In this document: positions 30,286-38,371 of the stretch, in pieces | Layout: every line of letters begins with the position of its first letter | Numbering within the stretch: the stretch's first letter is position 1 | Assembly (NCBI RefSeq): GCF_013410655.1 | Contig: NZ_JACCFP010000001.1 | Span: 62,001 to 126,000, forward strand | DNA length: 64,000 nucleotides | Reading direction: 5' to 3' | From: Nocardioides thalensis | Lineage (GTDB): Bacteria > Actinomycetota > Actinomycetes > Propionibacteriales > Nocardioidaceae | Translations under genes and position numbers: made by a program | The notes under the pieces: generated by a model | Seen by the model: only the letters and a program-made list of their open reading frames with translations | Told to the model about the DNA's origin: nothing | Databases searched by the model: none

Positions 30286-30528
30286 TCAGGCTCTCGGGTA
30301 GAGCTCGTCCAGCCGGTTCGCGACCTCCTCGTGATCGAGCCGACGGCGCGCCGGGTGGTCCGGAGGCACCGGCCGGCCGTGCGCGACCAAGGCGCCGGCG
30401 TCGACGCCGTGCGCCACGTCGAGGACGGCCTGCCAGAGACGACGGAGGATGCTGCGCCCGGCGGGCACCGGTGCGGCGCTATCGGTCGTGCGGGCGGCGG
30501 ACGAGTCGGTCAGCTGGTGCGTGGTCAT
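30286..30528 (-). CDS. Small hypothetical protein
   Basis: The 80-residue frame starts at ATG 30528 after a good ribosome site (TTGAGGAC). It has a Ser/Thr-rich N-terminus, a helical middle (RSILRRLWQAVLDVAHGVDA) and a charged end (DHEEVANRLDELYPRA). No family was recognised. It is divergent from the GlxA-type regulator gene, so it is a natural candidate target of that regulator. A longer start at 30558 would run into the operator-like sequence and is less likely. Confidence 0.55.
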   Translation of the reverse strand: MTTHQLTDSSAARTTDSAAPVPAGRSILRRLWQAVLDVAHGVDAGALVAHGRPVPPDHPARRRLDHEEVANRLDELYPRA

Positions 30529-30565
30529 GTCCTCAACGATCCGCCGGTCGGCGGCCACGAAGTAG

Positions 30566-30600
30566 TGGCAAGATCGACAACAAGTGTTAGATTCTTGCCA
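30566..30600. promoter_or_regulatory. Operator-like inverted repeat over the GlxA-type regulator start
   Basis: Perfect 8-bp arms TGGCAAGA (30566-30573) and TCTTGCCA (30593-30600) are separated by 19 bp. The second arm ends on the A of the regulator ATG. The position suits autoregulation by the downstream protein, which carries two AraC-type helix-turn-helix motifs. Inferred only. Confidence 0.55.
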
Positions 30601-31553
30601 TGCCTAAGCAACGGTCGATCGCCATCCCGGTCGTCGACGGCATGACGCTCTTCGAGATCGGCATGCCCCTCGAGGCCTTGGGCTACGACTGGGACCGCGA
30701 CGCCAGCCCGCTGTACGACGTCGCCCTGTACGGCGACCTGCGGGGCGTGCGCGTCCACGGCGGACCTCGGCTGATGCCGCAGCGACCGCTCGCCGCACTC
30801 GCCGAGGCCGACACCGTCCTTGTGCCGGCGATTCGCCCCGACGAGCCCATCGACGAGGCACTCGTCCGCGCGCTGCGCCGGGCCGCGGCAGCCGACGTAC
30901 GCATGGTCTCGCTCTGCACCGGCGCCTTCGCCTTGGCAGAGGCGGGGATCCTCGACGGACACCGAGCCACCACGCACTGGCGCTGGGCCGACCTGTTCCA
31001 GCGCACCTACCCGGCGGTCGAGCTCGACGCGCGCGCGATCTACGTCGACGACGGACCGCTCACCAGCGCCGGCTCGGCCGCGGGCCTCGACCTCTGCCTC
31101 CATCTGATCCGCACCGACCACGGGCAGCAGGCGGCGAACACGATCGCGCGCAACCTGGTCATCGCCGCGCACCGTGACGGCGACCAGGCGCAGTACGTCG
31201 CGGCCGACCCGCTGACAGAGCAGGCCCACTGGCTCGACGAGCTCCGCGCCTGGCTGCGGTCCCACCTGCACGAGGACATCACCCTCGAGCGGCTCGCGCA
31301 GGCGGCAGCGGCCTCGCCCCGGACCCTCGCCCGCCGGTTCCAGCGCGACCTCGCGACCACGCCGATGCGCTGGGTGGCGGCCGAGCGGATCGCGATCGCC
31401 AAGACCCTGCTCGAGACCACCGACCTCTCGCTCGATCGCATCAGCCACGAGGCGGGCTACTACTCGCCGGTGACGTTCCGCGCGAGCTTCACCTCCGAGG
31501 TCGGGATCACGCCGGGGCGCTACCGGCGCCGCTTCGCGAGCCGCACCGCGTGA
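30600..31553 (+). CDS. GlxA-type transcriptional regulator (DJ-1/PfpI + AraC HTH)
   Basis: A 317-residue protein. A DJ-1/PfpI-like ligand domain (about 5-175) contains the nucleophile-elbow-like MVSLCTGAFALAEAGILDG and the typical TTHWRWADLFQRTYP. An AraC DNA-binding domain (about 210-312) follows with ITLERLAQAAAASPRTLARR and ISHEAGYYSPVTFRASF. Members of this family regulate amidase, carnitine or glycine-betaine catabolism and similar pathways. The effector here is unknown. The start codon overlaps an 8-bp inverted repeat, suggesting self-control. Confidence 0.92.
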   Translation: MPKQRSIAIPVVDGMTLFEIGMPLEALGYDWDRDASPLYDVALYGDLRGVRVHGGPRLMPQRPLAALAEADTVLVPAIRPDEPIDEALVRALRRAAAADVRMVSLCTGAFALAEAGILDGHRATTHWRWADLFQRTYPAVELDARAIYVDDGPLTSAGSAAGLDLCLHLIRTDHGQQAANTIARNLVIAAHRDGDQAQYVAADPLTEQAHWLDELRAWLRSHLHEDITLERLAQAAAASPRTLARRFQRDLATTPMRWVAAERIAIAKTLLETTDLSLDRISHEAGYYSPVTFRASFTSEVGITPGRYRRRFASRTA

Positions 31554-31669
31554 TCGCGCGGCGAGGCAGAAGCGGAGCGGTACGACGACCGCGGCTTCCG
31601 TAGGATCCCTGCCATGGATGACCCCCGAAGTCCCAGCCGTTCACGTCCGCCCGCGAGCGGGGGTGAACG

Positions 31670-32968
31670 GTGATCGACTCGCAGACCTTCCTCAACCTGG
31701 GTCTCGTGGTGGCCTTCGTGCTCGTGGGCGGGGTATTCGCTGCCACCGAGCTCGCGCTCGTCTCGCTGCGCGAGAGCCAGCTCGCCCAGATGGAGCAGCG
31801 CGGTGGTCGCGGCACGCGGGTGGCGGCGGTCGCCCGCGATCCGAACCGCTTCCTGGCAGCCGTGCAGATCGGCGTGACCGTCGCGGGCTTCTTCTCCGCG
31901 GCGTACGGCGGCTCGACGCTCGCGCCGGACTTCGCGCCGTACCTCGTCGACATCGGGCTGGGTGACGACGCCGCCGACACCGTGGCGCTCGTCGTGATGA
32001 CGCTGCTCATCGCCTACCTCTCCCTGGTCCTGGGCGAGCTTGTCCCGAAGCGGCTCGCCCTCCAGCGCTCGGCCGAGCTCTCGTTGGTGACGGCGCCGGT
32101 GCTCGACCGGTTCGCCGTCCTGATGCGTCCGGTGATCTGGCTGCTGTCGGTGTCGACGAACGCGGTGGTGCGACTGCTCGGGGGCGACCCGGAGGCCACC
32201 AGCGAGCAGGTGACGAAGGAGGAGCTGCGCGAGATCGTCTCGACGCACGAGGGCCTGACCGCCGACGAGCGCCGCATCGCGGGGAGCCTGTTCGGCGCGA
32301 CCAGGACGACGCTGAAGGAGGCGATGCGGCCACGAGGCGAGGTGGAGTTCCTGGACCGGACCATGCCGCTCGCCGACGCCGCCCGGTTCGTGAAGGAGCG
32401 GCCGTACTCGCGCTATCCGGTGATCGACGGAGGATTCGACGACGTCGTGGGTTTCCTCCACGTGCGGGACCTGCTCGACGTGGAGCCGACCGACACCCGG
32501 ACCGTGGACGCGGTCGTGCGACAGGTGCTGATGCTGCCCGCGACCAACCGTGTGCTGCCCGCTGTCGCGGTGATGCGCCAGGCAGGGACACATCTGGCGG
32601 TGGTGGTCGACGAGTACGGCGGCACCGACGGGATCGTGACCCTCGAGGACCTCGTCGAGGAGATCGTGGGCGACATCCGCGACGAGTACGACGTCGAGCG
32701 ACCCGACGCGTCTGGGCCCGACGCCGATCTCCCGGCGGGCATCACGATCGAGGAATTCCTCGAGCGCACGGGCGTCCCGCTCGTCGACGGGGACTACGAG
32801 ACGGTCGCGGGCTACGTCATCGCCCGGCTCGGGCGGATCCCCGACGTCGGCGACGCGGTGGACGTCGACGGCACCCGGATCGAGGTGACCGAGGTGGTCG
32901 GTCGCCGCGTGACCCGGGTGCTGGTGCGCCGTGGTGCGGAGGGTGCGCCGGTCGGCTCACGCCCGTGA
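31670..32968 (+). CDS. CNNM/CorC-HlyC family membrane protein with CBS domains
   Basis: A 432-residue protein. The N-terminal DUF21/CNNM transmembrane domain (1-195, four helices, with AYLSLVLGELVPKRLALQRS) is followed by a CBS pair (about 215-335, with RYPVIDGGFDDVVGFLHVRD and VVVDEYGGTDGIVTLEDLVE) and a C-terminal CorC_HlyC domain (about 350-425). Related proteins (MpfA, CorC, mammalian CNNM) handle Mg2+ or Co2+ efflux. The older hemolysin label has little support. GTG 31670 follows GAGCGGGGGTGAAC. Its last 12 bases overlap the converging TetR gene. Confidence 0.93.
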   Translation: MIDSQTFLNLGLVVAFVLVGGVFAATELALVSLRESQLAQMEQRGGRGTRVAAVARDPNRFLAAVQIGVTVAGFFSAAYGGSTLAPDFAPYLVDIGLGDDAADTVALVVMTLLIAYLSLVLGELVPKRLALQRSAELSLVTAPVLDRFAVLMRPVIWLLSVSTNAVVRLLGGDPEATSEQVTKEELREIVSTHEGLTADERRIAGSLFGATRTTLKEAMRPRGEVEFLDRTMPLADAARFVKERPYSRYPVIDGGFDDVVGFLHVRDLLDVEPTDTRTVDAVVRQVLMLPATNRVLPAVAVMRQAGTHLAVVVDEYGGTDGIVTLEDLVEEIVGDIRDEYDVERPDASGPDADLPAGITIEEFLERTGVPLVDGDYETVAGYVIARLGRIPDVGDAVDVDGTRIEVTEVVGRRVTRVLVRRGAEGAPVGSRP

Positions 32969-33538
32969 GTCCAGCAGGTCCAGCTGGAGCTCGACGGCAG
33001 CACCCACCCGCGCCTCCTGCCCGGTGGCGAGCAGGTCGAGCAGGGCGCCCCGCAGCACCGCCAGGACCGCCGTACGCCGGGCCGCGCCCTCCGGCGTGGA
33101 CCGCTCGCCCTCCGGCTGGTGGCGGGCGAGGAGCGTGAGCCAGTCCTCGACGGTGTCCGTGCCGAAACCGGCCCAGGCGCCGTCCGAGTCCACCAGCGAG
33201 CGGGCGTAGCCCTCGACCCACAGCCGCAGCAGCGGCCGCCGCTCGGGCTCGACGAGCCACGACCAGACCTGTCGGGCGGCGTCGGCGAGGCCGACCGGGT
33301 CGCCGCCGGCGGCGCCGTCGAGGAGCGCCCGCTCGTCCTCGCGGGCGCGGGTGAGGAGGGCGCGCACCAGGCCCTCCTTGCTGCCGAACAGGAAGATGAG
33401 GACCCGCGGGCTCGAGCCGATCGCCGCCGCGAGCGGGCGCAGGGACAGGTCCGCGAGCCCGTTCTCGAGGGCATAGCGGTACGCCGCCTCGAGGAGCTCG
33501 GCATGCCGCGCGGAGGGCGCTGTCCTCTCCTCGGGCAT
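32957..33538 (-). CDS. TetR-family repressor
   Basis: A 193-residue regulator with an N-terminal HTH (HAELLEAAYRYALENGLADL and LRPLAAAIGSSPRVLIFLFG, the KEGL element following) and a helical ligand domain. It is divergent from a GNAT acetyltransferase gene across a 66-bp gap holding a clean palindrome, which indicates it represses that gene and itself. Its 3' end overlaps the CNNM gene by 12 bp on the other strand. Confidence 0.9.
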   Translation of the reverse strand: MPEERTAPSARHAELLEAAYRYALENGLADLSLRPLAAAIGSSPRVLIFLFGSKEGLVRALLTRAREDERALLDGAAGGDPVGLADAARQVWSWLVEPERRPLLRLWVEGYARSLVDSDGAWAGFGTDTVEDWLTLLARHQPEGERSTPEGAARRTAVLAVLRGALLDLLATGQEARVGAAVELQLDLLDSRA

Positions 33539-33555
33539 GGGGGTACAGTAGCCAC

Positions 33556-33571
33556 TGAAACGAGTGTTTCA
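33556..33571. promoter_or_regulatory. Predicted TetR operator
   Basis: TGAAACGAGTGTTTCA is a palindrome with perfect 6-bp arms, centred in the 66-bp gap between the divergent TetR and GNAT starts. Position and symmetry fit a TetR-dimer site; function is inferred. Confidence 0.65.
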
Positions 33572-33604
33572 CTAACTCCGAGCCAGGCGAGCGGGAGGCG
33601 GGTC

Positions 33605-34144
33605 ATGACGACAGTCCGGGAGAGCGGGCGCCAGGTGACGATCCGGCACGCCGACCGGCCGGGCGACCTCGGCTGGGTGGTGATGACCCACGGCGAGCTC
33701 TACGACAGGGAGTTCGGCTGGAACGCGGACTTCGAGGCGCTCGTCGCCCGGATCGTCGCCGACTACGCCGTCGACCGCGACCCCGACCGCGAGGCTGCCT
33801 GGGTCGCCGAGGTCGACGGCGAGCGGGCGGGCTGCGTCTTCCTGGTCCGGGGCGACCGGCCGGGCGACGCGAAGCTGAGGATCCTGCTCGTCGACCCCTC
33901 GGCCCGCGGTCTCGGCCTGGGGACCCGTCTGGTGCGGACCTGCCTGGACTTCGCGCGAGCTGCAGGCTATGAACGCGTGACGCTCTGGACCAACGACGTC
34001 CTGGTCTCGGCGCGCCGGATCTACGAGTCGTTCGGGTTCGTGCTCGGCGAGGAGGAGCGGCACCGGAGCTTCGGCCCCGAGCTGGTCGGGCAGTACTGGG
34101 CGCTCGACCTGGCGGCACTCGAGGCCCGCGACGTCCCCGGCTAG
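33605..34144 (+). CDS. GNAT-family N-acetyltransferase
   Basis: A 179-residue protein. The GNAT fold shows AWVAEVDGERAGCVFLV, acetyl-CoA pyrophosphate loop VDPSARGLGLGTRLVRTCL, VTLWTNDVLVSARRIYESFG and FVLGEEERHRSFG. Closest in look to acetyltransferases that are often fused to MarR regulators. The acceptor is unknown; regulation by the divergent TetR suggests a detoxifying role. ATG 33605 follows GAGGCGGGTC. Confidence 0.88.
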   Translation: MTTVRESGRQVTIRHADRPGDLGWVVMTHGELYDREFGWNADFEALVARIVADYAVDRDPDREAAWVAEVDGERAGCVFLVRGDRPGDAKLRILLVDPSARGLGLGTRLVRTCLDFARAAGYERVTLWTNDVLVSARRIYESFGFVLGEEERHRSFGPELVGQYWALDLAALEARDVPG

Positions 34145-34216
34145 CGGTACGGGCGGGCTTCGGTCCGGTACCTCCGGGGGACGTGCGGCACCCGTCCGTC
34201 TTCCTAGGTTCGCGGC

Positions 34217-34777
34217 ATGTCGAAGACCCCTGCCTTCCCTCTCGTCCTCGCCGCCGTGGTCGCGCTGACCGCCGGCTGCAGCGAGTCGACGTCGGACGAT
34301 CCCGGATCCAACGGCTCGACCGGCTTGACCCGCGCCGCACGCGGCTCGACGCCGGCCCCGCACCTGCCGGGCGACGTGTTCGACGAGAGTCAGCCGACGA
34401 TCGCGAACCTCGACCCCGAGCTCCTCGACGCCGTCCAAGCCGCTGCTGAGGACGCGCGGGCGGACGGCGTGCACCTCGTCATCACCAGCGGCTGGCGCAG
34501 CCGCGAGCACCAGCAACGCCTGTTCGACGAGGCGGTCGCCGAGCACGGCAGCGAGGAGGAGGCACTGCGTTACGTCTCCACCCCGGACACGTCGGCGCAC
34601 GTCACCGGCGACGCGGTCGACATCGGCCCGAAGGAGGCGGACGAGTGGCTCATCGAGCACGGTGCGGCGTACGGGCTGTGCCAGATCTTCGCCAACGAGA
34701 TCTGGCACTTCGAGCTGGCGACGACCCCCGGTGAGGAGTGCCCGCCGATGTATCCGGACAGCAGCTACCGCGGGTGA
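34217..34777 (+). CDS. VanY-like D-Ala-D-Ala carboxypeptidase lipoprotein
   Basis: A 186-residue lipoprotein with lipobox LTAGC around residue 21. The VanY/M15B peptidase domain shows the zinc ligands His and Asp in SAHVTGDAVDIGP, the catalytic/zinc segment IWHFEL, and the substrate-site WRSREHQQRLFDEA. It should trim the terminal D-Ala of peptidoglycan stem peptides at the outer membrane face. There is no VanR/S system or D-Lac ligase nearby, so this is probably wall maintenance rather than glycopeptide resistance. Confidence 0.88.
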   Translation: MSKTPAFPLVLAAVVALTAGCSESTSDDPGSNGSTGLTRAARGSTPAPHLPGDVFDESQPTIANLDPELLDAVQAAAEDARADGVHLVITSGWRSREHQQRLFDEAVAEHGSEEEALRYVSTPDTSAHVTGDAVDIGPKEADEWLIEHGAAYGLCQIFANEIWHFELATTPGEECPPMYPDSSYRG

Positions 34778-34792
34778 GTCCTCGTCACGCGC

Positions 34793-36115
34793 TCATGCCC
34801 ACAGGGGGCTGAAGGGAACAGCGTGGCCGAGGATCGTCTCCGCCGCGCGGTGCCCGGAGCGCAGCGCGGCGGTCACGGTCGCCGGGTCCTCCGTCCACGT
34901 GGCCTCGCCCGCCAGGTGCAGCACGCCTCCGACCGGGGTCGCGAGCACGTCGTGGTCGTCGGGTGACGCGCCCACCGTCAGGTACGCGTACGAGCCGCGG
35001 GCGAACGGGTCGTCGCGCCAGCGGGTGACGTGCACGCGGTCCGGTGTCGTCACGGCGTCGCCGTAGATCTCCCTCAACGCGGCGAGCGCCGAGGCGACGA
35101 CGGCGTCGTCGTCCCAGTCCCGGATCGCCCGCGCGCACGGGCCGGCGGCGAACGTGAGCAGCGTCGGCGCGCCGTCGACCCGGGTCAGGTCGTACCAGGA
35201 GTGCCACCACCGGCCCGCGTCGCCCTGGCGCCGTACGGCGTAGACGTCCGCGTCCCAGAAGCGCTCCGCGAACCCGAGCACGACCTTCTCGAAGTCGTTC
35301 ATCTCGAGCCGCTCGACGGCGCCCGCCAGCGGCTCGGGCAGCGGCGGCTCGATCGCGAAGCCCGGCGACTTGAGGACGCCGATCGGCACGGTCACCACGA
35401 CGCGGTCGGCGCGGAAGGTGCCGAAGTCGCCGGACACGGTCACGCCGTCGGTCGCCCAGCGCACCCTGTCGACGACGTGGCCGAGTCGCACGTCGAGTCC
35501 TTCCGCGAGGTACGTCGCGAGCCGGTCGTAGCCCTGCGGGAACACGACCTCGTCGCCGTCGACCTGGTCGTCGTCGAGCCCGTGTGCGTCGAGGTCGGCG
35601 ATCCACACGCCGTACTGCTCCTCGGTGCGGTGCCGCAGGAACTCCCGCACCCGCTCGGCGCGCTCGGACGGCCAGTCGAGCCGACCCAGCGCCTCCTCGA
35701 CGACGGTCTCGTAGGAGTCGCCGGTCGACGACGCCGCGATCGTGTGCGCGAGGTGCTCGTCGACGGTGTGCACGTCCTCGGCGAAGAGCCGGGCCTGCTC
35801 GGCGCTCAGCCGTACGCCGTCCGGGTCGTAGTAGGCGATCGGGCGCCCGTCGGGCTGGAAGCTGCCCACGGTGAATTCGGCCATCGGCATGCCGGCGGCG
35901 CGGACGACGTCGACCAGCGGGTTGTCGTCGACCCCGTGGATCCACGAGGCGCCCAGGTCGGTGACATGGCCGTCGCGCCGGTCGGTGAGGAGACGACCGC
36001 CCACGCGCTCACGTGCCTCCGGCACGACGACGCGCTGCCCTGCGCGGGCGAGCAGGCGTGCGGCTGTCAGGCCGGCCACGCCCGCTCCGACGACGATCGA
36101 GTCGTAGTGCGTCAC
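34793..36115 (-). CDS. Flavin-containing amine oxidase
   Basis: A 440-residue FAD enzyme. The dinucleotide-binding motif is IVVGAGVAGLTAARLLARAG, with VPEARERVGGRLLTD after it. The active-site-side segment LGASWIHGVDDNPLVDV, the mid-domain VVTVPIGVLKSPGFAIEPPL and the C-terminal FAD loop LHLAGEATWTEDPATVTAAL match polyamine/monoamine oxidases. The likely reaction is oxidative deamination of a polyamine or primary amine with H2O2 release. The start is a GTG at 36115. It has no signal peptide. Confidence 0.92.
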   Translation of the reverse strand: MTHYDSIVVGAGVAGLTAARLLARAGQRVVVPEARERVGGRLLTDRRDGHVTDLGASWIHGVDDNPLVDVVRAAGMPMAEFTVGSFQPDGRPIAYYDPDGVRLSAEQARLFAEDVHTVDEHLAHTIAASSTGDSYETVVEEALGRLDWPSERAERVREFLRHRTEEQYGVWIADLDAHGLDDDQVDGDEVVFPQGYDRLATYLAEGLDVRLGHVVDRVRWATDGVTVSGDFGTFRADRVVVTVPIGVLKSPGFAIEPPLPEPLAGAVERLEMNDFEKVVLGFAERFWDADVYAVRRQGDAGRWWHSWYDLTRVDGAPTLLTFAAGPCARAIRDWDDDAVVASALAALREIYGDAVTTPDRVHVTRWRDDPFARGSYAYLTVGASPDDHDVLATPVGGVLHLAGEATWTEDPATVTAALRSGHRAAETILGHAVPFSPLWA

Positions 36116-36158
36116 GAACAGGGATTATCCGGTTCGCGACTGCCGGGGGAGTGGGAGC

Positions 36159-36251
36159 TCACTCCTCCGGCAGCCGCGACTGCGCCAGCAGGTACTGCGT
36201 GAGCCTGCCGTCGCGGGAGTGGTCGCGGATGCGGACCGGCTCCGGGATCAT
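36159..36251 (-). CDS. 30-residue small ORF coupled to the upstream gene
   Basis: ATG at 36251 overlaps the TGA of the 189-residue gene upstream (ATGA) and runs for 30 codons to a TGA, giving MIPEPVRIRDHSRDGRLTQY and ten further residues. Every codon after the start ends in G or C, as in surrounding genes. It is too short for family recognition. It may be a real small protein or a remnant of a longer C-terminus. Confidence 0.4.
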   Translation of the reverse strand: MIPEPVRIRDHSRDGRLTQYLLAQSRLPEE

Positions 36252-36817
36252 CCGGCCTTCGGCCGGATGTCCCAGAACCGGTCGACGCCGTGCGCGACCC
36301 CGCGGGCCATCCGGCCGGGAAGCCCGCGGTGGGGGAGATAGGGGTGCGGGCGGGTCGGAGCCGCCAGCTCGGCCTGGTAGATCCGATCGGACAGGTCGTC
36401 GCGCGCCTGCTCATCGATCGTCGCGCCGAGACGCTCCACGGCCCTCTCCTCCGCGGTGAGCAGCTCCTCGAACCGCTCGTGGACGTCGGCCCAGATCGAC
36501 GTCCACGAGCGACGGATGGCGTACGTCGAGCCGTAGAGCTTCGCCTTGGCCTGGGCCATCGCCCACTCCAGCCTGCGGCTCCGCTCCACGAGGTCCTGGG
36601 CGACGTCGTGCCCGTCGGGCGAGAGCCTGCGCACGGCCGGCACCAGGACCGCGTTGATGGCGCCGACGTGCCGGCTGGTGCTGGCGAGGAACGTGTCGGT
36701 CGTGGGGAACCGGTCCCGGGGCCGCTCCGGCGTCGGCGCACTCTGCTCCGCCCGCCTCAGCCGCTCCCCGAGGACGTGGTGGGTGACCGCGATGCTGCTG
36801 GTGAGGTTGTCGCGCAT
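36248..36817 (-). CDS. Helical protein, possibly hemerythrin-like
   Basis: A 189-residue, helix-rich protein without signal or membrane segment. TFLASTSRHVGAINAVLVPA and DVHERFEELLTAEERAVERL have the His and Glu spacing reminiscent of hemerythrin-type bundles, but the full His set is not convincing. The C-terminal part (HPYLPHRGLPGRMARGVAHG) is basic. It is divergent from the HU gene and 87 bp from the Zur-like box. The function is unknown. Confidence 0.6.
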   Translation of the reverse strand: MRDNLTSSIAVTHHVLGERLRRAEQSAPTPERPRDRFPTTDTFLASTSRHVGAINAVLVPAVRRLSPDGHDVAQDLVERSRRLEWAMAQAKAKLYGSTYAIRRSWTSIWADVHERFEELLTAEERAVERLGATIDEQARDDLSDRIYQAELAAPTRPHPYLPHRGLPGRMARGVAHGVDRFWDIRPKAG

Positions 36818-36903
36818 GGTGTGCCCTTCCGAGAGGACCCCCGCTTCTCACTATGCGCCGGTCTAGACCATTCGGCAAGGGCCTCGACGTGGCAGTATCG
36901 TAA

Positions 36904-36918
36904 TGACAATCATTCTCA
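36904..36918. promoter_or_regulatory. Zur-box-like palindrome upstream of the HU gene
   Basis: TGACAATCATTCTCA matches the symmetric pattern TGAnAATnATTnTCA with one mismatch between half-sites. It lies 18 bp before the HU ATG and just ahead of GAAGGAG. The second box at 41008 and the gene content downstream support zinc-responsive control; binding is inferred. Confidence 0.6.
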
Positions 36919-36936
36919 ATCATCTGAAGGAGCGCC

Positions 36937-37215
36937 ATGAATCGAAGCGAGCTCACCGCCGCCGTCGCCGAGCAGGCCGGGCTGACCACGCAGCAGGCCG
37001 GTGCGGCCGTCGCCGCGACCCTGGACGCGATCACCAAGGCGGTCGCGTCGGGCGACTCCGTCACCGTGCCGGGTTTCGGCACGTTCGAGCCGCGTCAGCG
37101 CTCCGCCCGCACCGGGCGGAACCCGCAGACCGGCGAGGCGATGGACATCCCGGCGAGCGTCGCACCGGCGTTCAAGCCCGCGGCGGCCTTCAAGAAGCTC
37201 GTCAGCGAGGGCTGA
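36937..37215 (+). CDS. HU-family DNA-binding protein
   Basis: A 92-residue histone-like protein without the long Lys/Ala tail of the major actinobacterial HupS. Features are MNRSELTAAVAEQAGLTTQQ at the N-terminus, VTVPGFGTFEPRQRSARTGR before the arm, NPQTGEAMDIPASVAPAFKP at the DNA-intercalating Pro arm, and KKLVSEG at the end. It binds DNA as a dimer and bends it. It is the first gene after the Zur-like box and lies about 160 bp before the YcgR-type permease gene, so it may be a zinc-starvation HU paralogue. A GC hairpin follows. Confidence 0.9.
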   Translation: MNRSELTAAVAEQAGLTTQQAGAAVAATLDAITKAVASGDSVTVPGFGTFEPRQRSARTGRNPQTGEAMDIPASVAPAFKPAAAFKKLVSEG

Positions 37216-37238
37216 TCCCCAGCTCCGGGCGCCCGCGA

Positions 37239-37271
37239 GGGCCGGACCGTTCTCCTTGCCCGGTCCGGCCC
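37239..37271 (+). terminator. Hairpin after the HU gene
   Basis: Perfect 11-bp arms GGGCCGGACCG (37239-37249) and CGGTCCGGCCC (37261-37271) with an 11-base loop. There is no T-run directly after, so termination may be partial and let transcription reach the permease genes. Confidence 0.55.
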
Positions 37272-37375
37272 CCGATGGGCTTTCCACGACGATGGACGGT
37301 TGGTTTGTTGCCGCGCTGCTCGGGTGAGATCCTGACCCGCGCGGAGGTCGGCACCAGGCGCTGGAGGGACTCGAC

Positions 37376-38371
37376 ATGACCACCACGGCAACGCCGGGCA
37401 CCCACCGACGCGCCGACCCCCAGACCTGGCTCGTCCTCGCCGTGCTGGTGGGCTCGGTCCCGGCGCAGATGCTGCTCGAGGACCGCCTGGGCTCGTCGGC
37501 CTTCCAGACCTGGGCCACCGTCTTCCTCGCGGTCGTCGTGCAGTCGATCCCGTTCCTCGTGGTCGGCATCGTGCTCTCCGGCGTCATATCCGTCGTCCTC
37601 TCCGAGCAGCTGATCTCCCGCCTGCTGCCGCGCCGGACCGCGCTCGCCGTACCCGCGGCCGGCCTGGCGGGGATCGCCTTACCCACCTGCGAGTGCGCGG
37701 TGGTCCCCGTCGCCAACGGCCTGACCCGGCGCGGCATGCCGGCGGCGGTCGCGCTGACGTTCATGCTCGCGGCTCCCGCCGTGAACCCCGCCGTGCTCGT
37801 GTCGACGGCGGTCGCGTTCGGTGGCCGGATGGACATGGTCGGGGCGCGGTTCCTCGCCTCGCTGGTGACCGCGATGGTGATCGGCTGGATCTACCTGTGG
37901 GCCTCGCGCCGGTTTTCCGCGCTTCGGCCGCCGTCGCTCCGCGACCGCCTCCACCACCACGACGGCGACACCCGGTGGCAGAGGTTCGTCGCCGCGGCGT
38001 GGCACGACTTCCTGCCCGCGGCGGCCTTCCTCGTCCTCGGCGCGATGATCGCCGCCGCGATCAACGTCCTCGTGCCGGTCAGGTACGTCGACGCGGTCGC
38101 GGGCAACCCGATCCTCGCGGTCGGCGCGCTCACCCTGTTCGCGTTCGTGATCGCGCTGTGCTCCGAGGCCGATGCGTTCGTCGCGGTCAGCCTCACGGCC
38201 TTCTCCGACACGGCGAAGCTCGTCTTCCTCGTCGTCGGCCCGGCGATGGACATCAAGCTCGCCGCGATGGAGGCCGGTCAGTTCGGCCGTGCGTTCGCCG
38301 TGCAGTTCGTGCCCCTGGTCCTCGTCGTGGCCGCCACGACGGCATCGATCGTCGGGTGGGTGATCCTGTGA
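37376..38371 (+). CDS. YcgR/YraQ-type permease (COG0701)
   Basis: A 331-residue protein with about eight transmembrane helices. The conserved GIALPTCECAVVPVANGL and FMLAAPAVNPAVLVSTAVAF, and later FVIALCSEADAFVAVSL, are signatures of the COG0701 permease family. The Cys residues (TCEC, LCSEAD) may bind metal. A pair made of this permease and a TIGR03943 protein (YcgR/YcgQ) recurs near zinc-regulated genes, and here both follow a Zur-like box. The cargo is unproven. RBS GGAGGG precedes the ATG. It ends in GTGA overlap with the partner gene. Confidence 0.85.
   Translation: MTTTATPGTHRRADPQTWLVLAVLVGSVPAQMLLEDRLGSSAFQTWATVFLAVVVQSIPFLVVGIVLSGVISVVLSEQLISRLLPRRTALAVPAAGLAGIALPTCECAVVPVANGLTRRGMPAAVALTFMLAAPAVNPAVLVSTAVAFGGRMDMVGARFLASLVTAMVIGWIYLWASRRFSALRPPSLRDRLHHHDGDTRWQRFVAAAWHDFLPAAAFLVLGAMIAAAINVLVPVRYVDAVAGNPILAVGALTLFAFVIALCSEADAFVAVSLTAFSDTAKLVFLVVGPAMDIKLAAMEAGQFGRAFAVQFVPLVLVVAATTASIVGWVIL

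Noticed and set aside
31670..32968. Hemolysin activity of the CNNM/CorC protein
   Set aside because: The hemolysin label in this family is historical. Domains point to divalent cation handling.
34217..34777. Glycopeptide resistance gene (vanY)
   Set aside because: Only a lone VanY-like lipoprotein is present, without vanRS or vanHAX. Wall maintenance is more likely.
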